Shown: positions 52,149-60,889, counted from the first letter of the stretch. The stretch is 64,000 bases of DNA from Bacillota bacterium (GCA_023419605.1 JAEZXR010000130.1:215801-279800), one strand, 5' to 3'. The notes: generated by a model not told the origin, from the sequence alone. Numbers and translations are program-made.

Positions 52149-52222
52149 TTTAAAATCCCCTCTCGTAATCAATTTTTATTATTAAAACTTAATTTATTTA
52201 TCTAGTGTATAAAGGAGGTGCA

Positions 52223-52268
52223 AAAGCAAATAAAAAAGGACGTCAAAAATATTTGAAACGCCCTTGTT
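52223..52268 (-). terminator. Terminator-like hairpin within the glnN leader (possible attenuator)
   Basis: Read on the minus strand: GGGCGTTTCAAA-TATT-TTTGACGTCC with a 2-base bulge and a G-T pair, followed by TTTTTTATTTG. It lies between the promoter and the start codon of glnN, so readthrough must be controlled or partial. Confidence 0.6.
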
Positions 52269-52336
52269 CTTCAAATTTATTGAATTTTCTTTTAAACACC
52301 ATTGTATAAAAGAGATATGAAATTAATCTTGTATAT

Positions 52337-52365
52337 ATAATAACGGTTTTCAGGTGAAAATGCAA
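52337..52365 (-). promoter_or_regulatory. Promoter of glnN
   Basis: On the minus strand TTGCAT, 17 bases, TATTAT. It predicts a leader of about 180 bases. Confidence 0.65.
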
Positions 52366-52450
52366 GATTAAAATTAGAAATATTCAAATTTTAAGATGAC
52401 AAAAATTTGGAGGTTACATTGGGAATTTTTGTGGAAATAATCAAATAGGA

Positions 52451-52478
52451 TTACAAATCGGCATAATAGTAGTACAAT
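52451..52478 (+). promoter_or_regulatory. Candidate promoter of the transglutaminase-like gene
   Basis: TTACAA, 16 bases, TACAAT, 60 bases before the TTG start codon at 52538. Confidence 0.45.
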
Positions 52479-52537
52479 ACTGATAATAGGCTTTACAATG
52501 CATAATAAATGATAGTCGAATAACAAGGAGGTTCGCA

Positions 52538-53746
52538 TTGCTCTCAGTGGATATAATATCAATTGTTTTTATCGTAATATTTCTGATGCCTTTGCTGTAC
52601 GGCCTTTTTCGTCCGGTAACCAAGCCCAGGCTGCAATACTTTATTGGAAGCCTGTTTGACAGTCTGGAGTTTTTAGGTGCGCTTTTTTTGTCTATTTATT
52701 TTACAGGAAAAATCCTGGCTGCCGGTGGGCAGGAGGCTCAAGGCTCACTATACAAAGGTATTTGGAACCTGCTGCCTTCGGATGTGAAGAATTTGTTATA
52801 TGGGCAGGGTATATTGGCCTATGTTGTTGCCGTACCTGTGATTCTGCTTTTGCTGCTTATTATTTTCAGGGTTATAACAACTCCTGTTTACAGGCTCATC
52901 ATAGAACCGGTAACCGGATGGGTATATGATTTTGTTGATAGTCTGGGATGGCTGGGGAGGTCTGTATTAGGTGCCCTATGGAGATTGCCAAGGGCCGTAT
53001 GTATGGTTTTGATCCTGGGCATCGGATTTAATCTCTATTCCTACTACTTCTACACACCGGAACTGACTAAAATGCTGAACCAATCACCGGTATACCAAGC
53101 TTTGTATGATAATGCCATATATCCAGCTATGAATTCAAATATCGCAAAGAGAATTCCGGTGATTGTAAACGATTCCTTTGCTAAAAACACGGCATCCGAT
53201 CAAAATAATAATGCATCGATGGCTGAGAAGCTTATTGGGCAGCTGGCAGGGAAAAATGTCAAGATTATCGAATACTTTAACGGTGTAACTCTGGATGAAG
53301 CCATAAAGTCAAATTCGGAGATCGATCAAACTGCCGTCCGTGTGGCGGGGAATGAGAAAAACAGTACAAAAAAGGCGTACCTGATTTACAAGTGGGTAAG
53401 TCAAAATATTAAATATGATTACGAGAAAGCGGAGCGGCTGTCGACAAGCCCCAGCGGAATATCTTCAGGGTCTATCAACGCCTTCAATACACGAAAAGGG
53501 GTATGTTTTGACTATTCCGCCCTTTATGTTTCCATGTGCCGTGCCGTAGGATTAAAGGTACGATTGGTCACCGGCCTTGGCTACAGTGGGACAGCCTGGG
53601 GGGACCATGCCTGGAATCAGGTGTATTCAGTGGAGGAAAACCGTTGGATTCACGTAGATACCACCTTCGGCTCTGCGGCAAACTATTTTGACAAACCCGA
53701 TTTTCAGATCGACCATAAATATGATGATATACAAGGAGAGTGGTGA
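52538..53746 (+). CDS. Membrane protein with transglutaminase-like (Cys-His-Asp) domain
   Basis: 402 residues. The start is TTG 52538, supported by AAGGAGG six bases before. Four or so membrane helices occupy the first 165 residues (IISIVFIVIFLMPLLYGLF, ILAYVVAVPVILLLLLIIF, AVCMVLILGIGFNLYSYYF). The C-terminal domain has the transglutaminase triad: Cys in RKGVCFDYSALYVSMCRAVGL, His in WGDHAWNQVYS and Asp in WIHVDTTFG. Bacterial members usually act as cysteine proteases or peptidoglycan-associated enzymes. The actual substrate is unknown. The gene ends next to an inverted-repeat element. Confidence 0.85.
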   Translation: MLSVDIISIVFIVIFLMPLLYGLFRPVTKPRLQYFIGSLFDSLEFLGALFLSIYFTGKILAAGGQEAQGSLYKGIWNLLPSDVKNLLYGQGILAYVVAVPVILLLLLIIFRVITTPVYRLIIEPVTGWVYDFVDSLGWLGRSVLGALWRLPRAVCMVLILGIGFNLYSYYFYTPELTKMLNQSPVYQALYDNAIYPAMNSNIAKRIPVIVNDSFAKNTASDQNNNASMAEKLIGQLAGKNVKIIEYFNGVTLDEAIKSNSEIDQTAVRVAGNEKNSTKKAYLIYKWVSQNIKYDYEKAERLSTSPSGISSGSINAFNTRKGVCFDYSALYVSMCRAVGLKVRLVTGLGYSGTAWGDHAWNQVYSVEENRWIHVDTTFGSAANYFDKPDFQIDHKYDDIQGEW

Positions 53747-53753
53747 AGAATTG

Positions 53754-53894
53754 AAAATGGAGAATTGAGAATGGAAAATGGGGATTGCATAGCTTAGTAC
53801 TAGGATTCTATGCTTAGTGATCCGGTAAAGCAAGTATATGTGATGCGTGCTTATTGATATAATTTTCAATTTTCCATTCTCAATTCTCCATTTT
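53754..53894. repeat. MITE-like element with perfect 26-bp terminal inverted repeats
   Basis: Arm 53754-53779 (AAAATGGAGAATTGAGAATGG plus five more bases) is repeated exactly, inverted, at 53869-53894, enclosing 89 bases. The element fills the gap between two convergent genes: it begins 8 bases after the transglutaminase stop and ends on the stop codon of the YmaF-like gene. No open reading frame is inside. This is the architecture of a miniature inverted-repeat element; it could also act as a terminator for both genes. Confidence 0.7.
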
Positions 53895-54223
53895 TACCGG
53901 CTTCCCATGACCCATCGCTTGCTAATGGTTTTTCCTGTGTATTCTACATCTTCAAAGGTGTAATTTTTAAACCGATGTTCGTGGAGGCAGTTTGATCCCA
54001 GAAAACCTTCCATTCGGTGAATATGACCGTTAGCAGTCCGCAAGGGCAATCCGGTGAAACCGGAAAAGCAATGTGTGTGCCCATTATAGGAGCAAACACT
54101 ATAAAAAAAGTGAAAATGAAAAGAATTGATCCCTATGGTACTGTCCGTATAACCCATCAAAACGTGTTTATGTCCATTTGAAATTTCCGAGTCAAACTTG
54201 TATTGATGTATATGGTAAATCAT
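53894..54223 (-). CDS. YmaF-like small His-rich protein
   Basis: 109 residues from Met at 54223 (GGAGGTTTCA before it on the minus strand; the Met at 54235 lies in that RBS). Repeated N-G-H-x-H units (SNGHKHVLMGYT, YNGHTHCFSGFTGLP, ANGHIHRMEGF, CLHEHRF) are the mark of the YmaF family, whose function is unknown; the His pairs might bind metal. Its stop codon overlaps the right arm of the inverted-repeat element. Confidence 0.7.
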   Translation of the reverse strand: MIYHIHQYKFDSEISNGHKHVLMGYTDSTIGINSFHFHFFYSVCSYNGHTHCFSGFTGLPLRTANGHIHRMEGFLGSNCLHEHRFKNYTFEDVEYTGKTISKRWVMGSR

Positions 54224-54429
54224 TGAAACCTCCACATAAAAATTTCCATGCTTTATACATTTATAAGTTGTACATATTTATATAATTTATTAAGTGTATA
54301 TTTTGGAAAAAAAGCATATAATGGAATGTTTGAACTTACAAATTTGTGGTAAATAAAAAAGGGCTTATCCAAGCCGTATTAAATTTTCAAATGTTATTAC
54401 TTAAATTATAGAAACAAAGAGGTGTCGAG

Positions 54430-56103
54430 ATGAGTTACAACATTTTAATTGGTGGTTCAGCAGGTCAGGGGATGGACACTCTTGCCGGCATTCTGGAAAA
54501 GATTTTAAAAAGGAAAGGTTTTGAAATCTTTACGATTAGAGACTATATGTCCAGAGTTCGAGGCGGACATAACTTTATCCAGATCCGCTTTGGAAACGGG
54601 AAGTTGTCTTCTCATTGGGATGAACTGGATGGGGTCGTGGCTCTCAACAAAGAAACGATCGATGTACATATTGACAGATTAAAAAAGGATGCTTTTGTCC
54701 TTTGTGATGAAGATATCACCCATGATGACGAAAGAGTCATACGGCTTCCATTAAAGTCAACGGCAAAGAATGTAGGAAACCCAAAGGTGTTTGGAAACAT
54801 AGCTTTAGGTGCATTTCTGGGACTGTTCGGTCTTGGACTCAGTGAAGTTAAAGAGGTCTTGCAAGAGATTTTTGAAAAAGAGGAGATTTTGAATCAGAAT
54901 GTTTCCGCTGTGAATGAAGGCTTCAAAATGCTCTCCCCTAAATACAATGCAGGTACTGCCGGCAGCGATGATAAAATAATTCTTAATGGCAACGAGGCCA
55001 TTGCATTAGGCGCGTTGGCTGCGGGATGCAAATTCTATTCCGCCTATCCAATGACACCTTCTACCAGCATCATGAACTATCTGGCGACAAAAATGACCCA
55101 GGCGGAGATTGTGGTAGAACAGGCCGAGGATGAAATTGCAGGAATTAATATGGCTATCGGAGCTTCCTATGCCGGGGTCAGGGCTATGACGGGCACTTCC
55201 GGGGGAGGATTCTGTCTTAAAGTAGAAGCCATCGGTTTGTCTGCCATGCAAGAAGTTCCTCTCGTAATTGCAAATATCCAACGGCCTGGACCGACTACAG
55301 GACTTCCTACAAGAACAGAGCAGGCGGATTTGAAATTTGTTATATCCGCTTCCCAAGGGGAGTTTCCCAGAATGGTAATTGCTTTGAGAAACCTGGAAGA
55401 TTCTTTTTATCAGACGGTAAGAGCCTTTAATCTTGCCGATAAGTATCAGATGCCGGTGATTCTGTTGGGAGACCAGTATTTGGCGGATTCTACAAATACA
55501 ATCAAGCCCTTTGACTTTAGTAAAGTGGAGATTAACCGGTACCTGAGCAATGAGGACTTCAACGGAGATAAGGAATACAAACGGTATGAAATCACGGAGA
55601 GTGGGATTTCACCACGGATTATACCTGGAAAGGTGCCCGGAAAAGTAGTTTTGGTAGATAGTGATGAGCATGACGAGTACGGCCACATTACGGAATCTGC
55701 GGAAGTGAGGGTGGCTATGAACGACAAGCGTCTGCGAAAGATCGAATATTTGAAAGAAGAATTACAGGAGCCGGAATTCCTGGGAGAAGAAAATTTTGAT
55801 GTTCTTTTATTGGCATGGGGATCCTTGTATGGACCTGTAAAAGAGGCAGTAAACTTACTGAATGCTGAGGACGGGAAAAAATATGGAGCTCTCGTTTTCG
55901 GAGATATTTGGCCACTTCCGGAGAAAAAGCTTCAAGAGCTGGCACCAAAGGCAAGTCAGATCATTAACGTTGAGCAGAATGCCACAGGACAATTGGCATC
56001 CGTTATTATGGAAGTAACCGGGATACGGTGCAATGACAGTGTTTTGAAATATGATGGCAGACAACTGAGTTCAAAGGAAATTTTTGAGAAGTTGAGGAAA
56101 TAA
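54430..56103 (+). CDS. 2-oxoacid:ferredoxin oxidoreductase, fused gamma-alpha subunit
   Basis: 557 residues. N-terminal gamma domain (about 1-175): ILIGGSAGQGMDTLAGILEKIL and RDYMSRVRGGHNFIQIRFGN. An alpha domain (about 185-557) follows: LNGNEAIALGALAAGCKFYSAYPMTPSTSIMNYLA, VEQAEDEIAGINMAIGASYAGVRAMTGTSGGGF, and NIQRPGPTTGLPTRTEQADL. The fusion is the KorA-type arrangement usually used for 2-oxoglutarate:ferredoxin oxidoreductase. It lacks an associated ferredoxin subunit here. RBS GAGGTGTCGAG precedes the ATG. The beta gene lies 138 bp downstream. Confidence 0.92.
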   Translation: MSYNILIGGSAGQGMDTLAGILEKILKRKGFEIFTIRDYMSRVRGGHNFIQIRFGNGKLSSHWDELDGVVALNKETIDVHIDRLKKDAFVLCDEDITHDDERVIRLPLKSTAKNVGNPKVFGNIALGAFLGLFGLGLSEVKEVLQEIFEKEEILNQNVSAVNEGFKMLSPKYNAGTAGSDDKIILNGNEAIALGALAAGCKFYSAYPMTPSTSIMNYLATKMTQAEIVVEQAEDEIAGINMAIGASYAGVRAMTGTSGGGFCLKVEAIGLSAMQEVPLVIANIQRPGPTTGLPTRTEQADLKFVISASQGEFPRMVIALRNLEDSFYQTVRAFNLADKYQMPVILLGDQYLADSTNTIKPFDFSKVEINRYLSNEDFNGDKEYKRYEITESGISPRIIPGKVPGKVVLVDSDEHDEYGHITESAEVRVAMNDKRLRKIEYLKEELQEPEFLGEENFDVLLLAWGSLYGPVKEAVNLLNAEDGKKYGALVFGDIWPLPEKKLQELAPKASQIINVEQNATGQLASVIMEVTGIRCNDSVLKYDGRQLSSKEIFEKLRK

Positions 56104-56241
56104 ATATATTCCACCCAAAACGATATAGCGATATAACGGAGTGTGAATCTCGCTTTACGAGTCTATGGGAGAATCAAAGAAGAAAATAGTGCCCGGCTCG
56201 GTATAAGAAAGAAAAATTAACGTTGAATGGAGGACATTGGA

Positions 56242-57093
56242 ATGTGCAATGATAAGTTTTGTACCACGGAGACAGCTTGGTGTCCGGGGTGTGGCGATAT
56301 AGTGATTCTTGAAGCATTGAAGGAAACTTTGAACCGGATGGGGAAGAAACCTCACGAAGTTCTTGTAGTAGGTGGAATCGGTCAGGCGGCTAAAACTCCA
56401 CAGTACATAAATTCAAACGGATTTTGCGGATTGCATGGAAGAGCCGTACCTGCGGCTGTAGCTGCGAAAATAGCCAATAAGGATTTGACGGTGATTATTG
56501 ACAGCGGTGATGGTGATACCTATGGTGAAGGGGGAAATCACTTCATACATAATATAAGAAGAAATGTGGACTTCACTCATTTTGTTCACGACAACCAGAT
56601 TTACGGGCTGACAAAAGGCCAGGCGTCGCCGACCACAGCGTCCGGGCATGTTACAACAGTTCAGCCTATAGGCTCTGTAAATGAGCCCATGAACCCTTTA
56701 CTGGTAGCCTTATCCTTAGGGGCAGGATTTGTAGCGAGGGCTTTTAGCGGCGATAAGGAGCATCTGATCTCCATTATGACGGAAGCTATCAATTATAAGG
56801 GATATGCATTGGTTGACATTCTTCAGCCTTGTGTCAGCTTTAATAAGGTGAATACGTTCCAATGGTATAACACGAGAATCTATAAGCTGGATGAGAATTA
56901 TGACTCCAGCGACCGGATGAAAGCTATGGCAAAGGCGATGGAGTGGGGAGACCAAATACCTCTCGGTGTTCTTTATAAGGAAGAAAAGCCTACATATCAT
57001 GATAAAATACCTTTCTTAAGAGAGGGAGAAGCCCTGGTAGACCGGCAGGTTGAATTGGATAAGGTTAAGGCGTTCATGAATGAGTTTATATAA
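56242..57093 (+). CDS. 2-oxoacid:ferredoxin oxidoreductase, beta subunit (KorB-like)
   Basis: 283 residues from ATG 56242 (GGAGG 8 bases upstream; the ATG at 56227 is within that RBS). TPP-binding: AWCPGCGDIVILEALKETL and IDSGDGDTYGEGGNHFIHNIRRNVDFTHFVHDNQIYGLTKGQASPTT. The four cysteines of the 4Fe-4S cluster in KorB are partly visible (Cys of WCPGCGD plus a later Cys). Partner of the gamma-alpha fusion. Confidence 0.92.
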   Translation: MCNDKFCTTETAWCPGCGDIVILEALKETLNRMGKKPHEVLVVGGIGQAAKTPQYINSNGFCGLHGRAVPAAVAAKIANKDLTVIIDSGDGDTYGEGGNHFIHNIRRNVDFTHFVHDNQIYGLTKGQASPTTASGHVTTVQPIGSVNEPMNPLLVALSLGAGFVARAFSGDKEHLISIMTEAINYKGYALVDILQPCVSFNKVNTFQWYNTRIYKLDENYDSSDRMKAMAKAMEWGDQIPLGVLYKEEKPTYHDKIPFLREGEALVDRQVELDKVKAFMNEFI

Positions 57094-57182
57094 ATCGAAG
57101 AATGTTGGTGTCGGTTTTGTTTCCAAAACTTAAAAGATGAAAAAAGCTCTAAATATAAAAGAAGATGAGGAGGTTTGTCATT

Positions 57183-57776
57183 ATGAAAAGTTTAAAAGGA
57201 ACTCAAACTTTGGAAAATCTGATGAGGGCATTTGCAGGTGAGTCTCAAGCGCGTAACAGGTATACCATGTATGGATCCATTGCCGGGAAAGAGGGGTATG
57301 CCCAGATCGAAGCTTTATTCCTGGAAACTGCTGAAAATGAGAGATTGCATGCGAAAAGATTTTTTAACCTTTTAGTGGAAGGATTACAGGGTGAACTGCC
57401 GGCTTCCGTGGAAATCCATGCAGAATATCCCGTAGCAAAAGGAAATACGCTGGAAAACCTGAAAGCAGCAGCGGCGGGTGAAAATGAAGAGTGGACCCGG
57501 GCATATCCTGAGTTTGGAAATATTGCTTCACAGGAAGGATTTCCCGAAGTTGCAGCAGCTTTCAAACTGATTACAAAGATCGAGGAGAGGCATGAAGCCA
57601 GGTTTTTGAAGTTGGCAGAGAATGTTGCCGATGAAAAAGTGTTTAAAAAGGATGGAAAGGTGTATTGGATTTGCAGAAAATGCGGTCATGTACATGAAGG
57701 GATTTCTGCCCCTGAAAAATGTCCGACCTGCCTGCATCCGAAAGGGTATTTTGAAATTTTGGCAGAGAATTATTAA
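57183..57776 (+). CDS. Rubrerythrin
   Basis: 197 residues from ATG 57183 (GAGGAGG upstream; ATG 57165 has no RBS). An oxidative-stress peroxidase with a non-haem di-iron centre: the four-helix bundle has TLENLMRAFAGESQARNRYTMY, EALFLETAENERLHAKRFF, ENEEWTRAYPEF and IEERHEARFLKL with the iron-ligand Glu/His residues. A C-terminal rubredoxin-like domain with two CxxC pairs (CRKCGHVHEG, CPTC) completes it. Typical of strict anaerobes. Follows the oxidoreductase genes but has its own promoter region. Confidence 0.96.
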   Translation: MKSLKGTQTLENLMRAFAGESQARNRYTMYGSIAGKEGYAQIEALFLETAENERLHAKRFFNLLVEGLQGELPASVEIHAEYPVAKGNTLENLKAAAAGENEEWTRAYPEFGNIASQEGFPEVAAAFKLITKIEERHEARFLKLAENVADEKVFKKDGKVYWICRKCGHVHEGISAPEKCPTCLHPKGYFEILAENY

Positions 57777-58104
57777 GCAGGAGCCATTTGATTGGCATAG
57801 ATATGGACGAATCTGTTTCGCTTTGCTATTTCTCAGGTAGTTGCCGCATTTGTGTGAGGGAGCAAAGTGCATAAAAATATTGTTGAGCCGTGACTTGTTG
57901 CATTGAAAGGAAATGCAGTCACGGCTTTGCTTTTATTTCTGCCTGAATCTTTTTGTACTTGCTTATAGACAATCCGAAGTATAAATGGTACTATTTACCT
58001 GGAATTTATTATAAAACTGAACCTATACCGTCTTTTTTGGTTTGATAAATCACGGGCATAACGAAGCTAAAACCTCTATAATTTATTTGAAGGGAGGGCT
58101 ATTG
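57777..58104. other. Intergenic region with rubrerythrin terminator
   Basis: Holds a hairpin AGCCGTGAC / GTCACGGCT at 57886-57926, whose loop folds again by TGCATT / AATGCA; TTGCTTTT follows, so it probably ends the rubrerythrin transcript. Nothing else convincing was seen before the AraC-family gene. Confidence 0.55.
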
Positions 58105-58947
58105 ATGGAATGGATTGACCGGCTTAACGAAGTAATCAGCTACATAGAAGAGCATCTTGACGGTGAGATAAGTAATGAGGCAATAGGGAAGATTGTGGCG
58201 TGTCCTGTTGGGTCATTTCAAAGAACGTTTTCTTTAATAACAGGAATTAGTCTTTCCGAATATATTCGCAGGAGAAAGCTGACAAAGGCTGCTTTTGAAT
58301 TGCAATCCACAGATTGCAAAGTAATCGATATTTCGGTTAAATACGGATATGAATCATCCGATGCTTTTTGTGTCGCTTTCAAAAAAATGCACGGTATTGC
58401 ACCTATAACTGCCAGACAGCAGAATATTAAGCTGAAATCCTATCCCTGCCTGTCCTTTACACTTACAATAAAAGGGGATGTAGAGATGAATTATCGCATT
58501 GTTGAAAAGGATAGCTTTAAGGCTGCGGGAAAAGTTGTAACTTCATCATTGGAAAACAATATAATACCACAGTTTTGGGATCAGTGCAAAAAAGACGGTA
58601 CTATTGACAGACTGCATGAAATCGGTGTAAACACTTATACTCTCGGCATGTGTTTCGGCTACAACGATGAAGGTGTAAACGATTATATGGTGGGTATTGA
58701 AACAAATAGTGACTGTATAGAGGGCATGAAAACTGTTGTAGTTCCTAAAGCTACCTGGTTGGTCTTTGAATCTGTAGGTCCGGTAAATCCAACGCTTGGA
58801 AATACTTGGGGAAGGATATACGGGGAATTCTTGCCCCAAAGCATTTACAAACAGGCAGCACTGCCTACCATGGAAAAGTATTTTAGCAGCGATGTCGATG
58901 CGGAAGATTATTATGTCGAAATTTGGATCCCGGTAGTTAAAGAGTAA
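58105..58947 (+). CDS. AraC-family regulator with GyrI-like effector domain
   Basis: 280 residues from ATG 58105 (GGGAGGG upstream). N-terminal AraC helix-turn-helix pair (about 8-105): MEWIDRLNEVISYIEEHLDGEISNEAIGKI, VGSFQRTFSLITGISLSEYIRRRKLTKAAFEL and SVKYGYESSDAFCVAFKKMHGIAP. C-terminal GyrI-like/bacterial effector-binding domain (about 130-280) with MNYRIVEKDSFKAAGKVV and WGRIYGEFLPQSIY. Rob/SoxS-type sensors of this plan usually bind small hydrophobic compounds. It stands alone; its target genes are unknown. Confidence 0.9.
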   Translation: MEWIDRLNEVISYIEEHLDGEISNEAIGKIVACPVGSFQRTFSLITGISLSEYIRRRKLTKAAFELQSTDCKVIDISVKYGYESSDAFCVAFKKMHGIAPITARQQNIKLKSYPCLSFTLTIKGDVEMNYRIVEKDSFKAAGKVVTSSLENNIIPQFWDQCKKDGTIDRLHEIGVNTYTLGMCFGYNDEGVNDYMVGIETNSDCIEGMKTVVVPKATWLVFESVGPVNPTLGNTWGRIYGEFLPQSIYKQAALPTMEKYFSSDVDAEDYYVEIWIPVVKE

Positions 58948-59104
58948 TTTTCCTACCGCATCCGCAGGGGTTCGCAGCAACAATTAAAGTAGTACACGCC
59001 AGACGGATAATTACTTTGGAGACAGTAATTACTCTATCTTCAAAAAAATATATACCTAGGGAAAAGCAGCCAAAGGGCTGCTTTTTAATTCACTTCAAAT
59101 GAGG
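58948..59104 (+). other. Intergenic region with terminator
   Basis: Hairpin AAAAGCAGCC-AAAG-GGCTGCTTTTT at about 59062-59085, a strong terminator for the AraC-family gene; on the minus strand it may also end the small gene at 59105. Confidence 0.75.
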
Positions 59105-59260
59105 TTATTTCTGCTTTTCTGTATTCCTTGTAAAATAAGAGTTACGAGGGTGAAGCTGGTGGTTTTTGTTGAATACCTTGTTATAGGCTTCCGTTGAAAA
59201 CTCAGTATCACCGGTTTTGCTAAGGGCATTTGGTTTTATAAAAATACTGAATTTAGCCAC
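59105..59260 (-). CDS. Small basic hypothetical protein (51 residues)
   Basis: Starts with GTG at 59258-59260; AGGAGG lies 9 bases before it on the minus strand. The product, MAKFSIFIKPNALSKTGDTE then FSTEAYNKVFNKNHQLHPRN and a short Lys-rich tail, is hydrophilic and not a membrane peptide. No family recognised. The RBS is strong, so the gene is likely real. Confidence 0.6.
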   Translation of the reverse strand: MAKFSIFIKPNALSKTGDTEFSTEAYNKVFNKNHQLHPRNSYFTRNTEKQK

Positions 59261-59485
59261 GCATTTATACCTCCTGTATTCTTATTTATCTATAGTTTCT
59301 GTTGAGTTTTAAAGTTTTATTTTAGTAAATAGTATCAACAGTGAGATTCCTTTCTAAAGATGCTTTTTATATCTATATATGTAAAGAAAATTCCTAATTT
59401 GTAAGATGCTTATAATTTGCATTTTTCGCCTCCGTTTGTTATTATGAGTGTAAGAATTTGTTAAATTTGATTGGAGTTGACTGAA
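59261..59485. other. Divergent region between two small genes
   Basis: AT-rich; probably carries the promoters of the 51-residue gene and of the zinc-ribbon gene. I could not fix any of them. Confidence 0.3.
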
Positions 59486-59860
59486 ATGGTGATTGTAAAG
59501 CATGTATCTACCGGAAAACATTTTATTCTATTAGGAGCCTCCTATTCATATTTTAAAGATTCGAGGCCAAGTTTTTTAGGAGGAGATTTATTTCCTCACG
59601 AAGAGCAGGGTGAATTCCACATGACTGCGGTGAGTGATGGAAAAGGGGATATTTACTGGTTTTCCTCCAATGAATTGGTTGTGGTTAAGGTAGATGGGTG
59701 TAGTCCCAAAACTATTCTGGAAGAGTTTCAGGGAGAAGAACGGATCGATGGTAATGAGATGGAGGAAATAGAGGAACGCTGCCCCGCCTGTGGGGAAAAG
59801 GTAAGGAGCACAGATAAGGAGTGCCCGGGATGCGGTCTGGTTTTAATTATTGAAGGTTAA
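59486..59860 (+). CDS. Zinc-ribbon protein of unknown function
   Basis: 124 residues from ATG 59486 (GGAG 11 bases before it; the alternative TTG at 59471 is in the RBS). N-terminal beta-rich part (VKHVSTGKHFILLGASYSYFKD) and a C-terminal zinc ribbon CPACGEKVRSTDKECPGCG. Family unknown. It precedes a 33-codon gene and two membrane proteins. Confidence 0.65.
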   Translation: MVIVKHVSTGKHFILLGASYSYFKDSRPSFLGGDLFPHEEQGEFHMTAVSDGKGDIYWFSSNELVVVKVDGCSPKTILEEFQGEERIDGNEMEEIEERCPACGEKVRSTDKECPGCGLVLIIEG

Positions 59861-59861
59861 A

Positions 59862-59963
59862 GTGAAAAAGAGGTTTGTCTATGGAGGGGATTATCCAGTA
59901 GATATTAGCAAGGTTTTCAGTAAGAGCGAATTCGATGAATTAAGAAGGCACGTAAAGGGATAG
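59862..59963 (+). CDS. Very small protein (33 residues)
   Basis: GTG start at 59862, GAAGG five bases ahead. Product MKKRFVYGGDYPVDISKVFS followed by a short charged end. It starts 1 base after the preceding stop and ends 10 bases before the next ATG, so it fits in an operon. Possibly real; no family. Confidence 0.4.
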   Translation: MKKRFVYGGDYPVDISKVFSKSEFDELRRHVKG

Positions 59964-59973
59964 GAAGGATAAT

Positions 59974-60639
59974 ATGTTTGCAGATCCCATCAAGGTTGTT
60001 GGAGTACTTTTCATGGTAATTTTAGCCGTGATATATACTTGGGAATTGATTAAGATAATCAGAGGTCAAGCAGTAAAAAACAATGCAGTAATGAAAGGGT
60101 TCAATTATATAGAGTGGGTTCCTGAATTGCTTTTTACGATATTTGTATTTAATGCATGGTTGGGAAGATTTGTTATGGATTTTTCCATAAACGTAGGTGC
60201 AGGAGTTACCGCTTTCATAATAGGGAATCTTCTGGTGGTGTACCTAAATTATCTATGTTTTAGAAACCGGACTGTGTATCACATCACGGGAGTTAGCATA
60301 GAGGATATGGAATGCATCCTATGTTATACCTTGAATAAATATGGTGTGGAATATGAGATGGAAAAGCTTTTAGAGGATTGGAGAAGAAATATCAGGATAA
60401 AGGATTGTAATGCCTTTATAAAAATCAGGGAGAGCTTCTCTGGAGCTAGAAAGTTGAAAATGACCTTTTGCAGAGTAAATAAGCTTAACAACTATAAGGA
60501 GATTTTAAATCATATTTCAGAGCAACTCAGTCAATATCCAAAGGAGTACAGCTATAAAAGTCGAGCATATGATGTTTTCCTTTTAACTGTTGCGATTGGA
60601 CTACAGATGTTGATTATATTGCCAGCTGTTTTGATTTGA
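59974..60639 (+). CDS. Membrane protein of unknown function
   Basis: 221 residues with about four hydrophobic segments (VVGVLFMVILAVIYTWELI, LLFTIFVFNAWLGRFV, GVTAFIIGNLLVVYLNYL, VFLLTVAIGLQMLIILPAVLI). A soluble middle part of about 90 residues resembles a cytosolic domain (SIEDMECILCYTLNKYGVEYEME). GGAAGGATAAT precedes the ATG. Not recognised. Confidence 0.6.
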   Translation: MFADPIKVVGVLFMVILAVIYTWELIKIIRGQAVKNNAVMKGFNYIEWVPELLFTIFVFNAWLGRFVMDFSINVGAGVTAFIIGNLLVVYLNYLCFRNRTVYHITGVSIEDMECILCYTLNKYGVEYEMEKLLEDWRRNIRIKDCNAFIKIRESFSGARKLKMTFCRVNKLNNYKEILNHISEQLSQYPKEYSYKSRAYDVFLLTVAIGLQMLIILPAVLI

Positions 60640-60691
60640 TGCACTTATAAAAGGAAAAGTTAAGTGTAATATGTGGGGAGGGATTGTGTTG

Positions 60692-60889
60692 ATGAAGCTG
60701 ATATTGGGAGTTATATTAATGATTATAAGTTTTTATGGATTTAAAGCTAGCTTTTGGATGTTGGGAGAAAGTGGGCAAGACCACTCGTTATGGAGTTATA
60801 GTCCACCGTTCATAGTTTCGTCCATAGTTCTTTTTAGCAGTATATATTTAGTATTTAAAGGCTATAAGTCACTTGCTCAAAACAAATGA
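60692..60889 (+). CDS. Small two-helix membrane protein
   Basis: 65 residues from ATG 60692 (GGGGAGGG upstream). Two hydrophobic helices (LILGVILMIISFYGFKASFWML and FIVSSIVLFSSIYLVF) separated by a short polar loop. Probably co-transcribed with the preceding membrane protein. No known family. Confidence 0.5.
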   Translation: MKLILGVILMIISFYGFKASFWMLGESGQDHSLWSYSPPFIVSSIVLFSSIYLVFKGYKSLAQNK

